Shown piece by piece: positions 8,049-17,500 of a DNA stretch of 46,298 bases. Under the pieces are notes generated by a model. That model had not been told where the DNA came from. It searched no databases and was given only the letters and a program-made list of their open reading frames with translations. Position 1 is the first letter of the stretch. The number at the start of each line of letters is the position of its first letter. Source of the stretch: Gammaproteobacteria bacterium (GTDB lineage Bacteria > Pseudomonadota > Gammaproteobacteria > Enterobacterales > Kangiellaceae); contig JAOUOC010000002.1 in assembly GCA_029880585.1 (NCBI GenBank), positions 1-46,298 of the forward strand. The letters run 5' to 3'. The translations under genes were made by a program, and so were the position numbers.

Positions 8049-9801
8049 CCTTAAACAGTATTTGGTTAATCTTGTTTTGTTAGGTCTCGCCCTTGTGAGC
8101 TCCATAGCAACTGCCAAAATTTCTCAGACCATTGATAGAGAAGAAATCAGTGCTGGTGAAACCTTTGTTTTTGAAATTCAGGTTGATAACAATGAAGATA
8201 CACAACCCGATCTTTCCTTGATCCCGGGAGATTTTACCATTGTCTCTACCAATCAATATCAACATACGCGTATTATTAATGGTGCAAGCTCTACAATGCG
8301 AGGCTGGAAGATAAAACTTTCTACCCTTAAAACAGGCAAAATCACATTACCACCTATTACTGTAGGCAATGAAGCTACACAACCGATACAACTGAATATT
8401 AAATCTACTGCAGATCAGGTGAATATTAATGGACAGGATAAGGCGATATTTCTGACAGCTGAAGTTGATGTAAAAGACCCCTACATTCAGCAGCAGGTTA
8501 TTCTTGATATTAAACTTTATCGTTCCGTTGCAACTCATTTTGAGAATATGTCAGCGCCATTGGTTAACGATGCCATTATGGAAACCCTTGGAAGTGATGT
8601 GATTTATGAAAAAGAAATTAATAATACCAGATACATGGTATATCAAAGTCGCTATGCTATCTTTCCACAGAAAAGTGGTGAAATTTCAATTAGCCCTATC
8701 ATCTTTAGCGCAGAAATCAGTGATCCCAGAAATCGACGCAATGGATATTTTTTGAATGCCACCAGGCCCATTACGGTATCGACCGAAAAAATCACCCTAA
8801 ATGTCAAGCCCCAACCTGCCAGCGTAAAAACCAACTGGCTTCCTGCAAAGTCTGTAGAAATTAATAAGCGCTGGTCCAGGTCTCTGGATGAATTAAAAGT
8901 TGGTGAACCGGTTACATTGACAATTGATACGATAATAAAAGGTATTAGCGAATCACAACTACCAGAAATTACGTTTCCTGATATTGAAGGTTTGCAACTT
9001 TATCCTGATACACCGGAAAAAGAACGAAAAGCTACCCTTTCCGGACTGGTTGCAAAAAAGAAACAAATAATTGCTGTACTTCCGACCAAATCGGGCAAGA
9101 TTGAATTACCGGAAATTAAATTGCATTGGTGGAATACTGATACACAAAAAGCAGAAGTAACCGTGATGCAAGCTCAGCAGCTGGATATTGTTGGAAATAG
9201 TTCAAATACAAATAGCCCTTCAGATGTTCAAAATCTCGGACAGGGAGATATCTCTCACAATCAGCAACATTTGACTGAGAATACTTCCTTACAGCCACAA
9301 AACCCTGATAATGGTAAACAAGGTATTTGGCAATTAACCAGTGTGATTTTTGCTATTCTATGGCTTTCAACTCTGGTACTTTTCTGGTTTTATTACAATC
9401 GCAATCCTTACAATAATCCTCACATTCGAAGCCGCCATGATTCTATTCATCGTAATGTTGCAAAAACTGCTTCAGATAGAAATAAATTGATCGAGCAAAC
9501 ACTGCAAAGCTGGAGTTTGGCCAAGGAAAATCAACAAAAGTTTGGGGCATTTGTTTCATGCCTGCTAAGCCTTGTTAATCTAAATCAGGATCGTCAATAT
9601 TATTCACTCGGCAGCATTGCTCAAAGGTTAAACAATTCGGAATTGAAGAGCAAATTAAATGACATTGAAAAGCGTCAATATTCTGCAACGCAACAATCAA
9701 ACTTTCCTGATCTCAATAAGCAGGAACTCCTTTCAATCATTGAAGATCTGGAAAATAATTCAATAAAATCAAGGGACAATATTATCCCGTCATTATATTG
9801 A
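8029..9801 (+). CDS. batD: BatD family protein
   Basis: A 590-residue exported protein. The N terminus is a signal peptide (MKRKPGSLKQYLVNLVLLGL and on to ATA), followed by the BatD pattern (ISQTIDREEISAGETFVFEI, then repeated beta-sandwich segments with RYMVYQSRYAIFPQKSG). One membrane helix lies near residues 435-460 (QLTSVIFAILWLSTLVLFWF), with a cytoplasmic C-terminal tail. An open frame extends upstream to 7897 inside the previous gene, but ATG 8029 has GAGGA 10 nt upstream and is directly followed by the signal peptide, so I take it as the start. It is the last gene of the operon. BatD proteins are linked to aerotolerance by name, but their mechanism is unknown. Confidence 0.9.
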   Translation: MKRKPGSLKQYLVNLVLLGLALVSSIATAKISQTIDREEISAGETFVFEIQVDNNEDTQPDLSLIPGDFTIVSTNQYQHTRIINGASSTMRGWKIKLSTLKTGKITLPPITVGNEATQPIQLNIKSTADQVNINGQDKAIFLTAEVDVKDPYIQQQVILDIKLYRSVATHFENMSAPLVNDAIMETLGSDVIYEKEINNTRYMVYQSRYAIFPQKSGEISISPIIFSAEISDPRNRRNGYFLNATRPITVSTEKITLNVKPQPASVKTNWLPAKSVEINKRWSRSLDELKVGEPVTLTIDTIIKGISESQLPEITFPDIEGLQLYPDTPEKERKATLSGLVAKKKQIIAVLPTKSGKIELPEIKLHWWNTDTQKAEVTVMQAQQLDIVGNSSNTNSPSDVQNLGQGDISHNQQHLTENTSLQPQNPDNGKQGIWQLTSVIFAILWLSTLVLFWFYYNRNPYNNPHIRSRHDSIHRNVAKTASDRNKLIEQTLQSWSLAKENQQKFGAFVSCLLSLVNLNQDRQYYSLGSIAQRLNNSELKSKLNDIEKRQYSATQQSNFPDLNKQELLSIIEDLENNSIKSRDNIIPSLY

Positions 9802-9850
9802 TAGTGATGAACAAACTGCTTCAAAATATTGGATAAAGATTTTTTAAATT

Positions 9851-9880
9851 TTGACTTTACATTTTATTCTCACAACTATA
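9851..9880 (+). promoter_or_regulatory. Candidate promoter for nrdJa
   Basis: TTGACT at 9851-9856 is a good -35 element. An 18-nt spacer leads to ACTATA at 9875-9880, which lies inside the first NrdR-like box. Binding there would block RNA polymerase. The -10 element is imperfect, so the exact promoter position is tentative. Confidence 0.4.
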
Positions 9881-9920
9881 TATTGTTGCCTACAAAGTAA
9901 AACAGCACCAGATATAGTAA
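9873..9920 (+). promoter_or_regulatory. Pair of NrdR-box-like sites
   Basis: Box 1 (9873-9888) contains ACTATATATTGT, a full match to the NrdR core ACWATATATWGT. Box 2 (9905-9920) contains ACCAGATATAGT, which matches 10 of the 12 core positions. The two are offset by 32 bp, leaving 16 bp between them. NrdR boxes are known to come in pairs 15-16 bp apart upstream of ribonucleotide reductase genes, and the downstream gene here is one. NrdR senses ATP/dATP and represses. Confidence 0.7.
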
Positions 9921-9991
9921 TTATCTGATTTTTAAGCTTTTTTATTTTTATACACATTTAGTTGACAAAGTATCCAAAATTAAATCACAGC

Positions 9992-10012
9992 TTATCCAGA
10001 GATTTATACAGA
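9992..10012 (+). promoter_or_regulatory. Two DnaA-box-like sites
   Basis: TTATCCAGA (9992-10000) and TTATACAGA (10004-10012) each differ at one position from the DnaA box TTATNCACA. They lie in the same orientation, 12 bp apart, 70-90 bp before nrdJa. In E. coli, DnaA regulates nrdAB through such boxes, so a similar role is plausible here but not shown. Confidence 0.4.
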
Positions 10013-10079
10013 TACACAGGGATCCAACTATGAGGTATGTGAATATTAATAAGTAAATGAAGGAAGGGTTGTATCTATT

Positions 10080-12227
10080 ATGACGGCGTTAAAAGCAGCA
10101 AAAAAAGCAGAAAATTTCCAAATTGAATTTCAAAGTACATCGCTGGACATCTGGGAGTCCAAATATCAGCTCAAGACCAAAGATGGCAGTCCGGTTGATA
10201 AAAGCATTGACCAAACCTATGAGCGGGTTGCCAAAGCGTTGGCTGATGTTGAAGATGACGATAAAAAACAGGCCGTTATGGAAGACTTTTTATGGGCGTT
10301 AAGACACGGTGCCATTCCGGCAGGCAGAATAACTTCCAATGCAGGCGCACTTGAGCATAAACCGGCAACTTCAACTATCAATTGTACTGTTTCTGGCACA
10401 ATTACCGATTCAATGGACGATATTCTGGCAAAGGTACATGAAGCTGGTTTAACCTTAAAAGCAGGGTGTGGTATTGGCTATGAATTTTCAACCCTCAGAC
10501 CAAAAGATGCCTATGTATCCGGTGCAGGTGCCTATACCTCTGGCCCTCTATCCTTTATGGATATTTACGATAAAATGTGTTTTACCGTTTCGTCTGCAGG
10601 TGGCCGTCGTGGAGCACAAATGGCAACCTTTGATGTTTCACATCCTGATGTCATGGAGTTCATTAAGGCAAAAAGAGAAGATGGTCGCTTACGTCAGTTT
10701 AACTTGTCCTTGCTGATTACAGATGAGTTTATGCAGGCAGTCATTAATGACGATGACTGGAATCTGATATTTCCGATTGCCGAAAAAGAAGTTGCGCACG
10801 ACCAGATTGATCTCAACGATAAAAATCAGATTGTATGGCGTGAATGGCCAACAACAGAAGGCTATCATTGCAACGAATATGGGCAGGTTGCATGCCGAAT
10901 TCACAAAACAATCAAAGCCAAAAATCTGTGGAATATGATCATGTCATCGACTTATGATTTCGCAGAGCCTGGCTTTATCCTGATTGATCAGGTTAATGAA
11001 CAAAACAACAACTGGTTTTGTGAAAATATCAGAGCCACCAACCCATGTGGTGAACAGCCTCTGCCCGCTTACGGTTCATGCTTGTTGGGTTCCATCAATT
11101 TGACCCGATTTGTTAAAAATCCATTTACCGATAAAGCCGAATTTGACTGGAAAAAATTTCGCAAGGTCGTCAACATTTTTACCAGAATGCTGGACAATGT
11201 TGTTGAAATCAATGGTTTGCCGCTAATTGGCCAGCGAGATGCAATCATGTCAAAAAGAAGACACGGTATGGGTTATCTTGGTCTCGGTTCAACGCTAACC
11301 ATGCTTTGCAAAAAATATGGTTCTTCTGAATCAATAGACTTCACCGATCAAGTGACCCGTGAATTGGCAATCGAAGGCTGGAAAGCAGGTCTGGAACTTG
11401 CCAAAGAAAAAGGTCCTGCGCCAATCATGGAAAGAGATTTTATTGTAACTGGTGAAATGTTGCACAAAAGACCTGAAATGAAAAAGGATGGCTATAAAGT
11501 AGGTCAAAAAGTTAAAGGTAAATTATTGCACGCCAAATACAGTCGATATATGCAAAAAATTGCTGAAGTTGAACCCAAACTGGTTGAAGAATTGTCAAAA
11601 GTTGGAGCAAGATTTACACATCACTCATCTATAGCTCCAACAGGAACCATATCCTTGTCTCTGGCCAATAATGCCAGTAATGGTATTGAACCAAGTTTTG
11701 CTCACCACTATTCCAGAAACGTGATCAAACAAGGCAAAAAATCGAAAGAAAAAGTGGATGTCTTTTCATACGAGCTATTGGCATACAGAACACTGGTTAA
11801 TCCTAAAGCAATGCCTTATTCAGATGTTGCTGAAGAGAAATTACCTGAATACTTTATAACTTCAGAAAATATTACACCAACCCAGCATGTTGATATTCAG
11901 GCAGCAGCTCAAAAATGGATAGATTCTTCTATTTCAAAAACGGCTAACGTACCAACAGATTTTGATTATGAAGAATTCAAGGACATTTATCTTTACGCAT
12001 ACAAGGAAGGGTTAAAAGGATGTACGACATTCCGATTTAATCCTGAAGTATTTCAGGGCGTTTTGGTGAAAGATAGTGATTTGGAAAATACCACCTATCA
12101 ATTCACTCTGGAAGATGGTTCAAAAATTGAATTGCGTGGGAATGAGGAAGTCGAATATGATGGCGAAATACATACAGCAGCCAACCTGTTTGATGCTCTC
12201 AAAGAAGGTTATTACGGAAAGCTTTAA
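10080..12227 (+). CDS. nrdJa: Adenosylcobalamin-dependent ribonucleotide reductase, large part (NrdJa)
   Basis: A 715-residue class II ribonucleoside-diphosphate reductase, which uses adenosylcobalamin to start the radical and so works with or without oxygen. The active-site radical motif NPCGEQ has its cysteine at residue 323. The redox cysteine pair is C102 (TINCTVSG) and C334 (YGSCLLGSINL). Other family blocks are GCGIGYEFSTLRP, SSAGGRRGAQMATFDVSHPD and HHSSIAPTGTISL. The redox-shuttle cysteines expected at the C terminus are absent here and lie on the next gene, so the enzyme is split as in Pseudomonas aeruginosa NrdJa/NrdJb. A GGAAGGG precedes the ATG by about 11 nt. NrdR-like and DnaA-like sites lie upstream. 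Confidence 0.95.
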   Translation: MTALKAAKKAENFQIEFQSTSLDIWESKYQLKTKDGSPVDKSIDQTYERVAKALADVEDDDKKQAVMEDFLWALRHGAIPAGRITSNAGALEHKPATSTINCTVSGTITDSMDDILAKVHEAGLTLKAGCGIGYEFSTLRPKDAYVSGAGAYTSGPLSFMDIYDKMCFTVSSAGGRRGAQMATFDVSHPDVMEFIKAKREDGRLRQFNLSLLITDEFMQAVINDDDWNLIFPIAEKEVAHDQIDLNDKNQIVWREWPTTEGYHCNEYGQVACRIHKTIKAKNLWNMIMSSTYDFAEPGFILIDQVNEQNNNWFCENIRATNPCGEQPLPAYGSCLLGSINLTRFVKNPFTDKAEFDWKKFRKVVNIFTRMLDNVVEINGLPLIGQRDAIMSKRRHGMGYLGLGSTLTMLCKKYGSSESIDFTDQVTRELAIEGWKAGLELAKEKGPAPIMERDFIVTGEMLHKRPEMKKDGYKVGQKVKGKLLHAKYSRYMQKIAEVEPKLVEELSKVGARFTHHSSIAPTGTISLSLANNASNGIEPSFAHHYSRNVIKQGKKSKEKVDVFSYELLAYRTLVNPKAMPYSDVAEEKLPEYFITSENITPTQHVDIQAAAQKWIDSSISKTANVPTDFDYEEFKDIYLYAYKEGLKGCTTFRFNPEVFQGVLVKDSDLENTTYQFTLEDGSKIELRGNEEVEYDGEIHTAANLFDALKEGYYGKL

Positions 12228-12282
12228 TATCGGTTAGCAGTACTATCATATTAAATAGATGTAGAATGAACGGAAATTACAA

Positions 12283-12957
12283 ATGCCAAAAATTATTGAT
12301 AAACCCATTGTTGGTTACAAAGTAAAAACTGAAGACGCGGAAGCTATACAGCAAGAAGAACAACATTCTGCTGATATAGTGCATATGCATGAAAGTGTCA
12401 AACGTCCTGAAATGTTGCTGGGTTCAACTTACAAAGTGAAGACACCCCTTTCAGACCATGCGCTTTACGTCACAATAAACGATATTATTTTAAATCAGGG
12501 AACTGAACATGAATTAAGACGTCCCTTTGAAGTATTTATCAATTCCAAAAACATGGATCATTTCCAATGGGTTGTTGCCTTAACCCGTGTTATTTCAGCT
12601 GTATTCAGAAAAGGCGGTGACTGCACTTTTTTAACAGAAGAACTAAAAGCGGTATTTGACCCAAAAGGTGGTTACTTTAAGGCTGGTGGAAAATTCATGC
12701 CGTCACTGGTTGCTGAAATTGGTGATGCGATTGAGTCCCATTTGAAAATGATAGGCTTGATCAAGGAAAAGAAACTCGATAGTCATCAGCAAAAAATGGT
12801 TGATGAGAAAAAAGCTGAAATTGAAAACCAGAAAAATGACGTACAAGCTGATTATCCAGATGAAGCACAAATGTGCAGCAAATGCATGACAAAAGCCGCC
12901 GTGTTAATGGACGGCTGTATGACATGCCTTAGCTGTGGCGATTCCAAGTGCGGCTAG
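12283..12957 (+). CDS. nrdJb: Ribonucleotide reductase C-terminal part (NrdJb)
   Basis: A 224-residue partner of NrdJa, 55 nt downstream. The N-terminal part resembles the TSCPD-type domain found at the end of unsplit class II reductases (LYVTINDI, RPFEVFINSKNMDHFQWV, ALTRVISAVFRKGGD). The C terminus is cysteine-rich: C198, C201, C212, C215, C218 and C223 (ending CMTCLSCGDSKCG). A CxxC pair here most likely re-reduces the active-site disulfide of NrdJa, while the others may bind zinc. The residues between about 160 and 190 are charged and helical, perhaps a linker. The RBS is weak. A strong terminator follows 25 nt after the stop. Confidence 0.9.
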   Translation: MPKIIDKPIVGYKVKTEDAEAIQQEEQHSADIVHMHESVKRPEMLLGSTYKVKTPLSDHALYVTINDIILNQGTEHELRRPFEVFINSKNMDHFQWVVALTRVISAVFRKGGDCTFLTEELKAVFDPKGGYFKAGGKFMPSLVAEIGDAIESHLKMIGLIKEKKLDSHQQKMVDEKKAEIENQKNDVQADYPDEAQMCSKCMTKAAVLMDGCMTCLSCGDSKCG

Positions 12958-12982
12958 TCTCAAGGACTACTGCTACCACTAT

Positions 12983-13010
12983 GCCCGATAGCAATATCGG
13001 GCTTTTTTTT
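12983..13010 (+). terminator. Rho-independent terminator of nrdJab
   Basis: The stem GCCCGATA (12983-12990) pairs with TATCGGGC (12995-13002) around a GCAA loop and is followed by eight T residues. It closes the nrdJ operon. Confidence 0.92.
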
Positions 13011-13053
13011 GTTTTAATGTTTTGCTTTTATATATCGTGTTATACATTTACAG

Positions 13054-14004
13054 CTATTTTTTACGTTTAAAGATTGCTGTAAATAATGCTGCAATTCCTG
13101 CAATAATAAACACACCAAATTTCTTTAAAATAAGCAATAAGGCCGCCAAAAAACCACCTTTGGCCAAAAGCTTGCCCGCAACCAATGCACCTAGGCCATA
13201 GGCCGCAACTTCATCAACAGAGGGATCAAAATCATCATAGGTTGCGCCTGGATTAAAGTTGGTCATATTCATAACCGTATCAAGATTATCATTGATTTCA
13301 TCTAACTGATCGATACCAGCAATAAAATTCAATACCAGATAACCTTGTCTGCCTAATGCTCTGATGTTGTAATTCAAAGTATTAACCGGAATATCTCCAA
13401 ATTTTAATTCCTGAGCCCAATACAGCTTATGGCTTTCAGCGTCATAACGTGGCTGAGCAGCCCAACCTACCAATGAAATGGATTCATACCCAGCTTTAAC
13501 GCGCTCTTTACTTTCTTCTCTTGTGTCATCTTGCATACTTTCAAGCAAATCATTATAGTCAATGTCAGCAGCATCATCATCTGATACATAGCCATCCTGA
13601 ACATATTCTATTGTTACTCCCCAGGATGTTTCATCGAAAGGTGTATACTCTGAAGGAAACAACATGCCCAGCATAGGTAATTCGGCAGGAGGGTTTCCCC
13701 AAAATTCTGTCAATACCGTTGCCGTATCTTCTGGATTAAGGTAATAAAAGTTTTCCGGTACATCCAGATAGGCGATATTACCAGGCAATTCAATTTTGCC
13801 TGTTTGTCTATCCATGGCATTCCACAGTGATGAAACATGCTCAAGATAAGCCCGTTCTTCTTCTGACAAACCATCATCTTCAGTTAATGCAGCTTCGATT
13901 TGCGGCTCTTCTGATAGAGTTTCTTGCTCTGCAGCATTTTGCATGGGAGAAAGAATTGTCAAGATCATCATTATGATGACTGTTAATTGTTTTTTATTGG
14001 CCAT
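13054..14004 (-). CDS. DUF2167 domain-containing membrane protein
   Basis: A 316-residue protein with an N-terminal signal peptide (MANKKQLTVIIMMILTILSP), an acidic stretch at about 25-50, and the DUF2167 core: GKIELPGNIAYLDVPENFYY, FWGNPP, LGMLFP, then SWGVTIEYVQDGYVSDDDA. The C terminus has small-residue-rich membrane helices (about 270-312) and ends KRKK, so it is anchored in the inner membrane with most of the chain in the periplasm. The function of the family is unknown. The first possible start is a GTG at 14010, but AAGAGAG is well placed only for ATG 14004. It is divergent from the TonB receptor. Confidence 0.88.
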   Translation of the reverse strand: MANKKQLTVIIMMILTILSPMQNAAEQETLSEEPQIEAALTEDDGLSEEERAYLEHVSSLWNAMDRQTGKIELPGNIAYLDVPENFYYLNPEDTATVLTEFWGNPPAELPMLGMLFPSEYTPFDETSWGVTIEYVQDGYVSDDDAADIDYNDLLESMQDDTREESKERVKAGYESISLVGWAAQPRYDAESHKLYWAQELKFGDIPVNTLNYNIRALGRQGYLVLNFIAGIDQLDEINDNLDTVMNMTNFNPGATYDDFDPSVDEVAAYGLGALVAGKLLAKGGFLAALLLILKKFGVFIIAGIAALFTAIFKRKK

Positions 14005-14090
14005 TTTCACTCTCTTTTCTTAAGTTTTAATTTAAGTTTGAACTGTAACCTTATGATTTATATTAAGTCAAACAATAGGTTCACACTTTT

Positions 14091-14110
14091 ATATTTTTGT
14101 TCAAAAATAT
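14091..14110. repeat. 20-bp AT-rich palindrome
   Basis: ATATTTTTG and CAAAAATAT are perfect inverted arms separated by TT. The inner 14 bp, TTTTTGTTCAAAAA, also occur at 31610-31623 upstream of the HD-GYP-like gene. It may be an operator, but AT-rich sequence makes chance occurrence possible. Confidence 0.45.
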
Positions 14111-14330
14111 AGCTGTACATTATGACTGTATGTTAGGAATAAAATCTTTTAAATTACTAAAGATTATATGGTAGGATTTCAGCTGTGTTAATGATTATGA
14201 AACGTAACGCAACCGATAAAGTAATAGATAGATTTATACTGAAGCTGTATATTTCCATTAATAAAACTTAATAATAGTTGTCTTTGTGTTGAGTTCAATC
14301 GGATACTTCAGATTGTTCACAAAATTATTA

Positions 14331-14372
14331 GTTTTTAGTTTTTAGTTTTTAGTTTTTAGTTTTTAGTTTTTA
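14331..14372 (+). repeat. Six tandem copies of GTTTTTA
   Basis: Six perfect copies of a 7-bp unit in a row, ending about 145 bp before the TonB receptor start. Perfect short tandem arrays are prone to slippage in replication. The unit length of 7 is not a multiple of 3, and the array lies outside any coding frame. Confidence 0.92.
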
Positions 14373-14516
14373 GGGAATAATAAACATAAATCAGGGATAA
14401 AGGATAAAAAGATTTTAATTCTCTTTTCGTAGTCTCTTCATTTTCCTCATCATTGCTTTAATCGCAACAAACTTGTTTGTCCAAATTTAATAACTAAATG
14501 TTAAGGGATAATTATC

Positions 14517-17500
14517 ATGAAAAAGAAAATACTCGCATCCATGATTGCCATGGCGCTCAGTTCTACTGCTTTTGCAGAAGACACAGCATCCAGCATTCGA
14601 GGTAAAATTACCGACCCGCAAGGAGATGGGGCTGCAAATACAAAAATCACCATTGTGCATGTACCTTCTGGTACCAGCAAGTCTATAACAACAAATGAAA
14701 ATGGTAACTTCAATGCTTCTGGCCTTCGTGTAGGAGGTCCTTACACAATCACCATTGATTCGGACCAATTCGCAGATCAGGAATATAATGATGTCTACTT
14801 GCAATTAGGAGAAATAGAAAGATTAAATGTTCAACTTGAATCAGTTGATAGTAATACTTTAGTTATTACTGGAACCAGAATTCCTAATACTCTTACTAAT
14901 GGTTCAAGCACAATTTTTGGCGAACAAGCTATTAGAAATCAAACAGGAACAACAAGAGATATTAAAGACGTTATCAGAGCCAATCCACTAGTTAGCATTG
15001 GCGTAGGTGCAGAAGCACCAATCAGCATAGCTGGTTCAAATCCAAGATACAATAGTTTTACTGTTGATGGGATAAGTCAAAATGATGATTTTGGCCTAAA
15101 TGATGGCGGTTACCCCACTCAAAGATCACCACTACCTATTGATGCAATCGATCAGGTAACAATTGATGTTGCTCCTTTTGATGCAAAAGTATCAGGATTT
15201 AGCGGTGGTCTGGTAAATGCTGTCTTTAAATCCGGTACAAATGACTTTAATGGTGAGATTTTCTTTGAGCAATTAAACGATAGTAGGTCGGGAACTCCAA
15301 CATATAAAGGTGAAAGATTTGATATAGAATTTGAAGAAGAAACCTGGGGTTTCGGAATAAGTGGCCCTATTATAGAAGATAAGCTCTTTTTCAATGTTTC
15401 TTATGAAGAATATGAATCTCCCCAAACACTTGAATGGGGTGCAGGTAACTCTGGCGCGGCCAATGAAACAGATGCAACTCTTGCTGATGTCGCAGAGGTT
15501 CAACGAATAGCCAGAGAAGTTTATGGTATGACTGATGCTCAAGTTGGTTCAGCTTCCGGTTCTCCCGTTGAAGAAGATGAAAAGTATGTCATAAAACTTG
15601 ATTGGAATATTAATGATTACCACCGTGCAGCTTTTATCTATCAATATAATCTGGGTAACAGAACCAGAAATACGACAAGCGGCCCTGGAGAATTAAGACT
15701 TTCATCACACTGGTATAACGTGAGTGAGGAGTTAAATAACTTCACCACTAAACTCTATTCCGACTGGACAAGTAATTTTACATCTGAAATCAGTTTTACC
15801 AGCAAGGAAGTAGCCAATAGACAAGTATCATTTGGTGATTTTGCAGATGTCACTATTCAAAATCTTCCTGGTGGTGGTGAAATTGCGTTTGGTTCTGATC
15901 AATTCAGACATGCTAATGTGCTTGATACTGCTACAGACATTGTCAAGTTTGACGGTACATATACCATGGATGAGCATACACTTGAATTTGGTTTAGAGCA
16001 TCAACAATTTTCTGTTCAGAATCTTTTTGTACCCTCATCTAAGGGTGTCATAGTCTTCAATAGTTTGGCGGATTTTGAAGCCAGACTTGCTGAGCGATAC
16101 ACATACTCAAATGGTACAGGTAATGATCCTTTTGCCGTAGGTGCAGATTTTGACCGCTCTAGTCTGGCCCTCTATATACAGGATAACTGGGATGTTAATG
16201 AAGATTTAAATGTTGTTTTTGGTCTTAGATATGAATCTTTGTCATCAAATGATAAACCACCTTACAATGCAACATCGCAAGCAAGGACAGGTTACGATAA
16301 CACCCAAAATCTTGATGGAATTGATATTTTACTTCCGAGGATCGGTTTTAATTACACTGTTAATGATGATTTAACCATTAGAGGTGGTATCGGTAGATAT
16401 AGCGGTGGTCAACCAAATGTTTGGATTTCTAACGCTTATTCACAAAATGGAGTAAACGAAGGATTTTACACAGCTTCAAACATAACTATAGATCCTACAT
16501 CAATCACAGGCATTTATCAGCCAGCTTTTAATGCCATTGAAAATGCATCCAGTGACGGTCATGTATCATTTACTGATCCCAATTTTGAACTACCTTCAGA
16601 TTGGCGTTATCAGATAGCTGCTGATTATATGGTTGATATCCCCTTTCTGGGCGATGATTTTAAATGGACAACAGAATTTTTGCATATCAAAAAAGTTGAT
16701 TCAGCATTCTGGATAGATGCTTCTTTGCATGATGCTATAGTAACTACAACTGCTGATGGTCAACGTCTTATTTATAATGACAACGACAATCGTTATGACT
16801 TGATGCTAACAAACTCAAACGTAGATGGTCGCTCTAATATATTTATGACCTCATTGGACAAGGTTTGGGATAACGGCTTGTCTATGTCCATGTCTTATGC
16901 AAATCAGGATATTACAGACGTCAACCCTGGAACAAGTTCAACTGCCAGAAGCAACTACCGTTATTCAGACGGCATAAATAGAAATATTCCTGCAGATCAA
17001 TTAGGTCGTTCAAATTTCGAAATAGAACATCGTTTCGTATTGAATATGGGCTATAGCACAGAAGACGAAGAAGGATATAAAACAAATATAAATATGTTCT
17101 TTGAAAGAAAATCTGGTAACCCAATCACATATACCACTAACTTTGCTGCTACAGGTCTCAATCCTGGTGTTAGCCCAAGTTTATTTGGTGGAGATTATAC
17201 TACTTACATTCCAACTCGTAATGATCCAAATGTAACATATGATCCTGCTATACCAGGATTAGAAGATGATTTAATGGATGCAATTAAAGCCGCTGGACTG
17301 GAAAAATATGCAGGTGGTTATGCGCCAAAAGGTACTGGCACTTCACCTTGGGTTAATAGTCTTGATGTAAGCTATAATCGGGAAATACCAGGATTTAAAG
17401 ATGGCCACAAAGGCGTTTTCACTATCATAATTGATAACTTCCTGAATTTTGTTGATAGTTCTAAAGGTAAAGTTGTTGATAATACATTCAATACTAAAAG

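Larger units (their letters stand above)
14005..14516. other. Divergent intergenic region with palindromes and tandem repeat
   Basis: No gene is seen. The stretch is very AT-rich and must hold promoters for both flanking genes. Structured elements are a 20-bp palindrome at 14091-14110, a 7-bp tandem repeat at 14331-14372, and a palindrome ACAAAC-TT-GTTTGT at 14467-14480. A short palindrome GATAATTATC (14507-14516) overlaps the spacer between the RBS and the receptor start codon. Confidence 0.6.

Noticed and set aside
9802-10079. Cobalamin riboswitch upstream of nrdJa
   Set aside because: The 278-nt spacer is AT-rich and I could not find the conserved B12-box or the paired stems; absence is not proven without a covariance-model search.
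14331-14372. CRISPR array
   Set aside because: The units are 7 bp, directly adjacent and without spacers; it is a simple tandem repeat.
14507-14516. Fur box at GATAATTATC near the TonB receptor start
   Set aside because: It is a short AT palindrome overlapping the RBS spacer and matches the Fur consensus only over a half-site length.
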